This document shows, piece after piece, positions 13,315 to 14,557 of a stretch of DNA of 14,557 nucleotides. The translations under genes and the position numbers were made by a program. The stretch spans positions 1 to 14,557 of the forward strand of contig JAEWNM010000366.1 of the NCBI GenBank assembly GCA_023392755.1, read 5' to 3'. This DNA comes from Bacillota bacterium (lineage in GTDB: Bacteria; Bacillota; Clostridia; Christensenellales; Aristaeellaceae). The notes beneath the pieces are model-generated. The model searched no databases and was not told where the DNA came from. It was given only the letters and a program-made list of their open reading frames with translations. Position 1 is the first letter of the stretch. Each line of letters opens with the position of its first letter.

Positions 13315-14557
13315 CTATACGCTGCCGGCCTTGAAAAAACGCCCGGTCAGCGCGAGGAATACCGATCCGCCCCAGGCGGTAAACGGATTTCCGATGAGGT
13401 TTTTGGAATAATCCTCCAAGGATTCCATGGACACGGGGTCGGTCTGGTATGGGCTGACACCCAGAACCGGCCCGTTGATCATCAGGGCATTTAAGAACCT
13501 GACGGCAATTTTCCGGGCGGCCTCCGTCTCCCCGGCGTCAAACAGGCCGGAGAGAATGAGCATGTTCACGGGGGCCAGAACGGGGCCACGGGTAAAGGAA
13601 CGCATGGTGAAATCCGGGCTTTTCATATTCTCGGAAGCGATGCCGTAGTCGGTGAGGAACTCCTCCTCGTCAAGAACCCGGTCGCGTATTTTATCCAGTA
13701 TGGCCTTTGGCAGGCGTTTGCCAAGCATAGCGGGCTGTATCTGCGCGGCGCAGCCGCACTTGAACAATTTGCCCGTCCTCACGGCCTTTGCAAGAAACTG
13801 TTCGCCGTCCCACAGCTCGTTTACCAGATAGGCAAGCGTCCGCCTGGATTCGCTCTCCCAATGCGCCGCCTCCTTTGGCCTGTTCAAAATTGTGGCAAGC
13901 CGCATGAGCGCCTCATCCAGCGTCACCATATACGCCATCAGGTCCGGGGATTGCAGGGGCAGCCCGGCAAAGAAGACCGATGCCTCGTCATACCCGGATT
14001 CATCCACGTGGTAATAGGCGGGGAACCCTGTCCCGGCATGGTCGTGATGCTGAAACCACCAGTCGCGGTAGGGAACGAGCCGGTCATACATCGCCTTATA
14101 ATCCGCTTGTGCAAGCGGCGATGTATCGAAGTTGTCCAATACATGGCATACGGCGTAACCGAAAAGCGGCGGCTTTGTGGAGACCCAGTTTTCCTGATTC
14201 ATGTCCGCCGTGTTGTCGGGGATGCCACCGCGCTCATCCTGAAATTGAAAAAAGGAGAGCATCAGCGCCCAAGCACGCTTCACATCGTTTGCCATGGCCA
14301 TGGCGGCATAGCATTGCTGCCACCCGGCGGCGCGCACCAGGAGCAGCTTGTGCATGAAGATGACCGTTTCCCGCAGGCTTCCCCGTGGTCCCATCTGGGA
14401 CATCCACACCACCCAGGCGCATCTGTAAGCAGCCTCCGCGTAGATTTGCGGCACAGCGGGATAGCACTGGAAGAACCTCTGGAAATCCGCCCGCGTTTCC
14501 GCCTCCGCTTCTTCAAAGGGGCGGTACTTTGGATAAGCGAGGCCGCTGGAATAGTAT
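13315..14557 (-). CDS. Six-hairpin glycoside hydrolase, GH63/MGH1-like (5' end outside window)
   Basis: The frame is open from the window edge, so the N-terminal part is missing; about 413 residues are present. Segments are typical of (alpha/alpha)6-toroid hydrolases of the GH63/mannosylglycerate-hydrolase-like group. They include AGWQQCYAAMAMANDVKRAWALM, FQDERGGIPDNTAD, WVSTKPPLFGYAV, GYDEASVFF, FTRGPVLAPVNMLILSGLFDAGETEAARKIA and the terminal NPFTAWGGSVFLALTGRFF. The SFTRGPV..P.N.L...GL pattern corresponds to YWRGPVWPP.N in GH63. The usual E-x-YNP-x-TG signature near the C-terminus is replaced by a different sequence (about PVSMESLEDYSKNLIGNP), so the catalytic base cannot be assigned with confidence. 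A GTG at 14454 could be read as a start but lies inside the domain and is rejected. The gene heads the visible part of the operon with the MoaF-like genes, 57 bp upstream of the first fusion start. Confidence 0.78.
   Translation of the reverse strand, partial: YYSSGLAYPKYRPFEEAEAETRADFQRFFQCYPAVPQIYAEAAYRCAWVVWMSQMGPRGSLRETVIFMHKLLLVRAAGWQQCYAAMAMANDVKRAWALMLSFFQFQDERGGIPDNTADMNQENWVSTKPPLFGYAVCHVLDNFDTSPLAQADYKAMYDRLVPYRDWWFQHHDHAGTGFPAYYHVDESGYDEASVFFAGLPLQSPDLMAYMVTLDEALMRLATILNRPKEAAHWESESRRTLAYLVNELWDGEQFLAKAVRTGKLFKCGCAAQIQPAMLGKRLPKAILDKIRDRVLDEEEFLTDYGIASENMKSPDFTMRSFTRGPVLAPVNMLILSGLFDAGETEAARKIAVRFLNALMINGPVLGVSPYQTDPVSMESLEDYSKNLIGNPFTAWGGSVFLALTGRFFKAGSV

Noticed and set aside
13315..14454. 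Complete hydrolase gene starting at GTG 14454
   Set aside because: The frame stays open with plausible protein sequence to the window edge, and the GTG lies inside the conserved domain, so the gene is 5'-partial.

Overview
The window looks like a piece of a Bacillota (Clostridia-like) chromosome, probably from an anaerobic carbohydrate-degrading gut-type bacterium. The reasons are strong AGGAGG-type ribosome sites, several GTG/TTG-like starts, a YesN/YesM two-component pair, an LplB/YtcP-type polysaccharide importer without its own ATPase, and many intrinsic terminators. This taxonomic statement is an inference from gene content only.

Left part (1-3909). The window opens in the C-terminal end of a DDE-type transposase. 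A composite hairpin terminator follows, then a near-consensus promoter (TTGACC-17-TATAAT). This promoter drives a YesN-like AraC-family response regulator, whose stop overlaps the start of a YesM-like membrane sensor histidine kinase. A bidirectional terminator closes the unit and also serves a minus-strand FMN-binding split-barrel (PNPOx-family) gene.

Middle part (4333-8047). From a divergent control region runs an operon of two CUT1-type permeases and an extracellular solute-binding protein. No ATPase is encoded, so a shared MsmX/UgpC-type ATPase elsewhere is expected. The adjacent two-component system is the likely regulator. The binding protein has a Sec signal peptide but no lipobox cysteine.

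Convergent gap (8048-8442). This gene-free 395-bp stretch is packed with eight hairpins. The first seven (8062-8330) begin and end with terminator hairpins that have identical 11-bp stems. It resembles a structured intergenic repeat or RNA more than simple termination signals.

Right part (8443-14557, all minus strand). The operon, in order of transcription, is a six-hairpin glycoside hydrolase (GH63/MGH1-like, running off the window edge), two tandem fusion proteins, and two stand-alone MoaF-like proteins. Each fusion joins a COG2910-type NAD(P)-binding reductase domain to a MoaF-like lipocalin-type module. The four MoaF-like modules share a conserved His in the segment after LVG(R/K), an HDVGxxxG motif, and a Y-x-K-x-x-D-(H/G)-x-Y core. 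The cluster thus carries four diverged copies of one poorly understood fold, two of them fused to an oxidoreductase. It is the most interesting system in the window. A role in modifying a small molecule, possibly an aglycone released by the hydrolase, is a guess.
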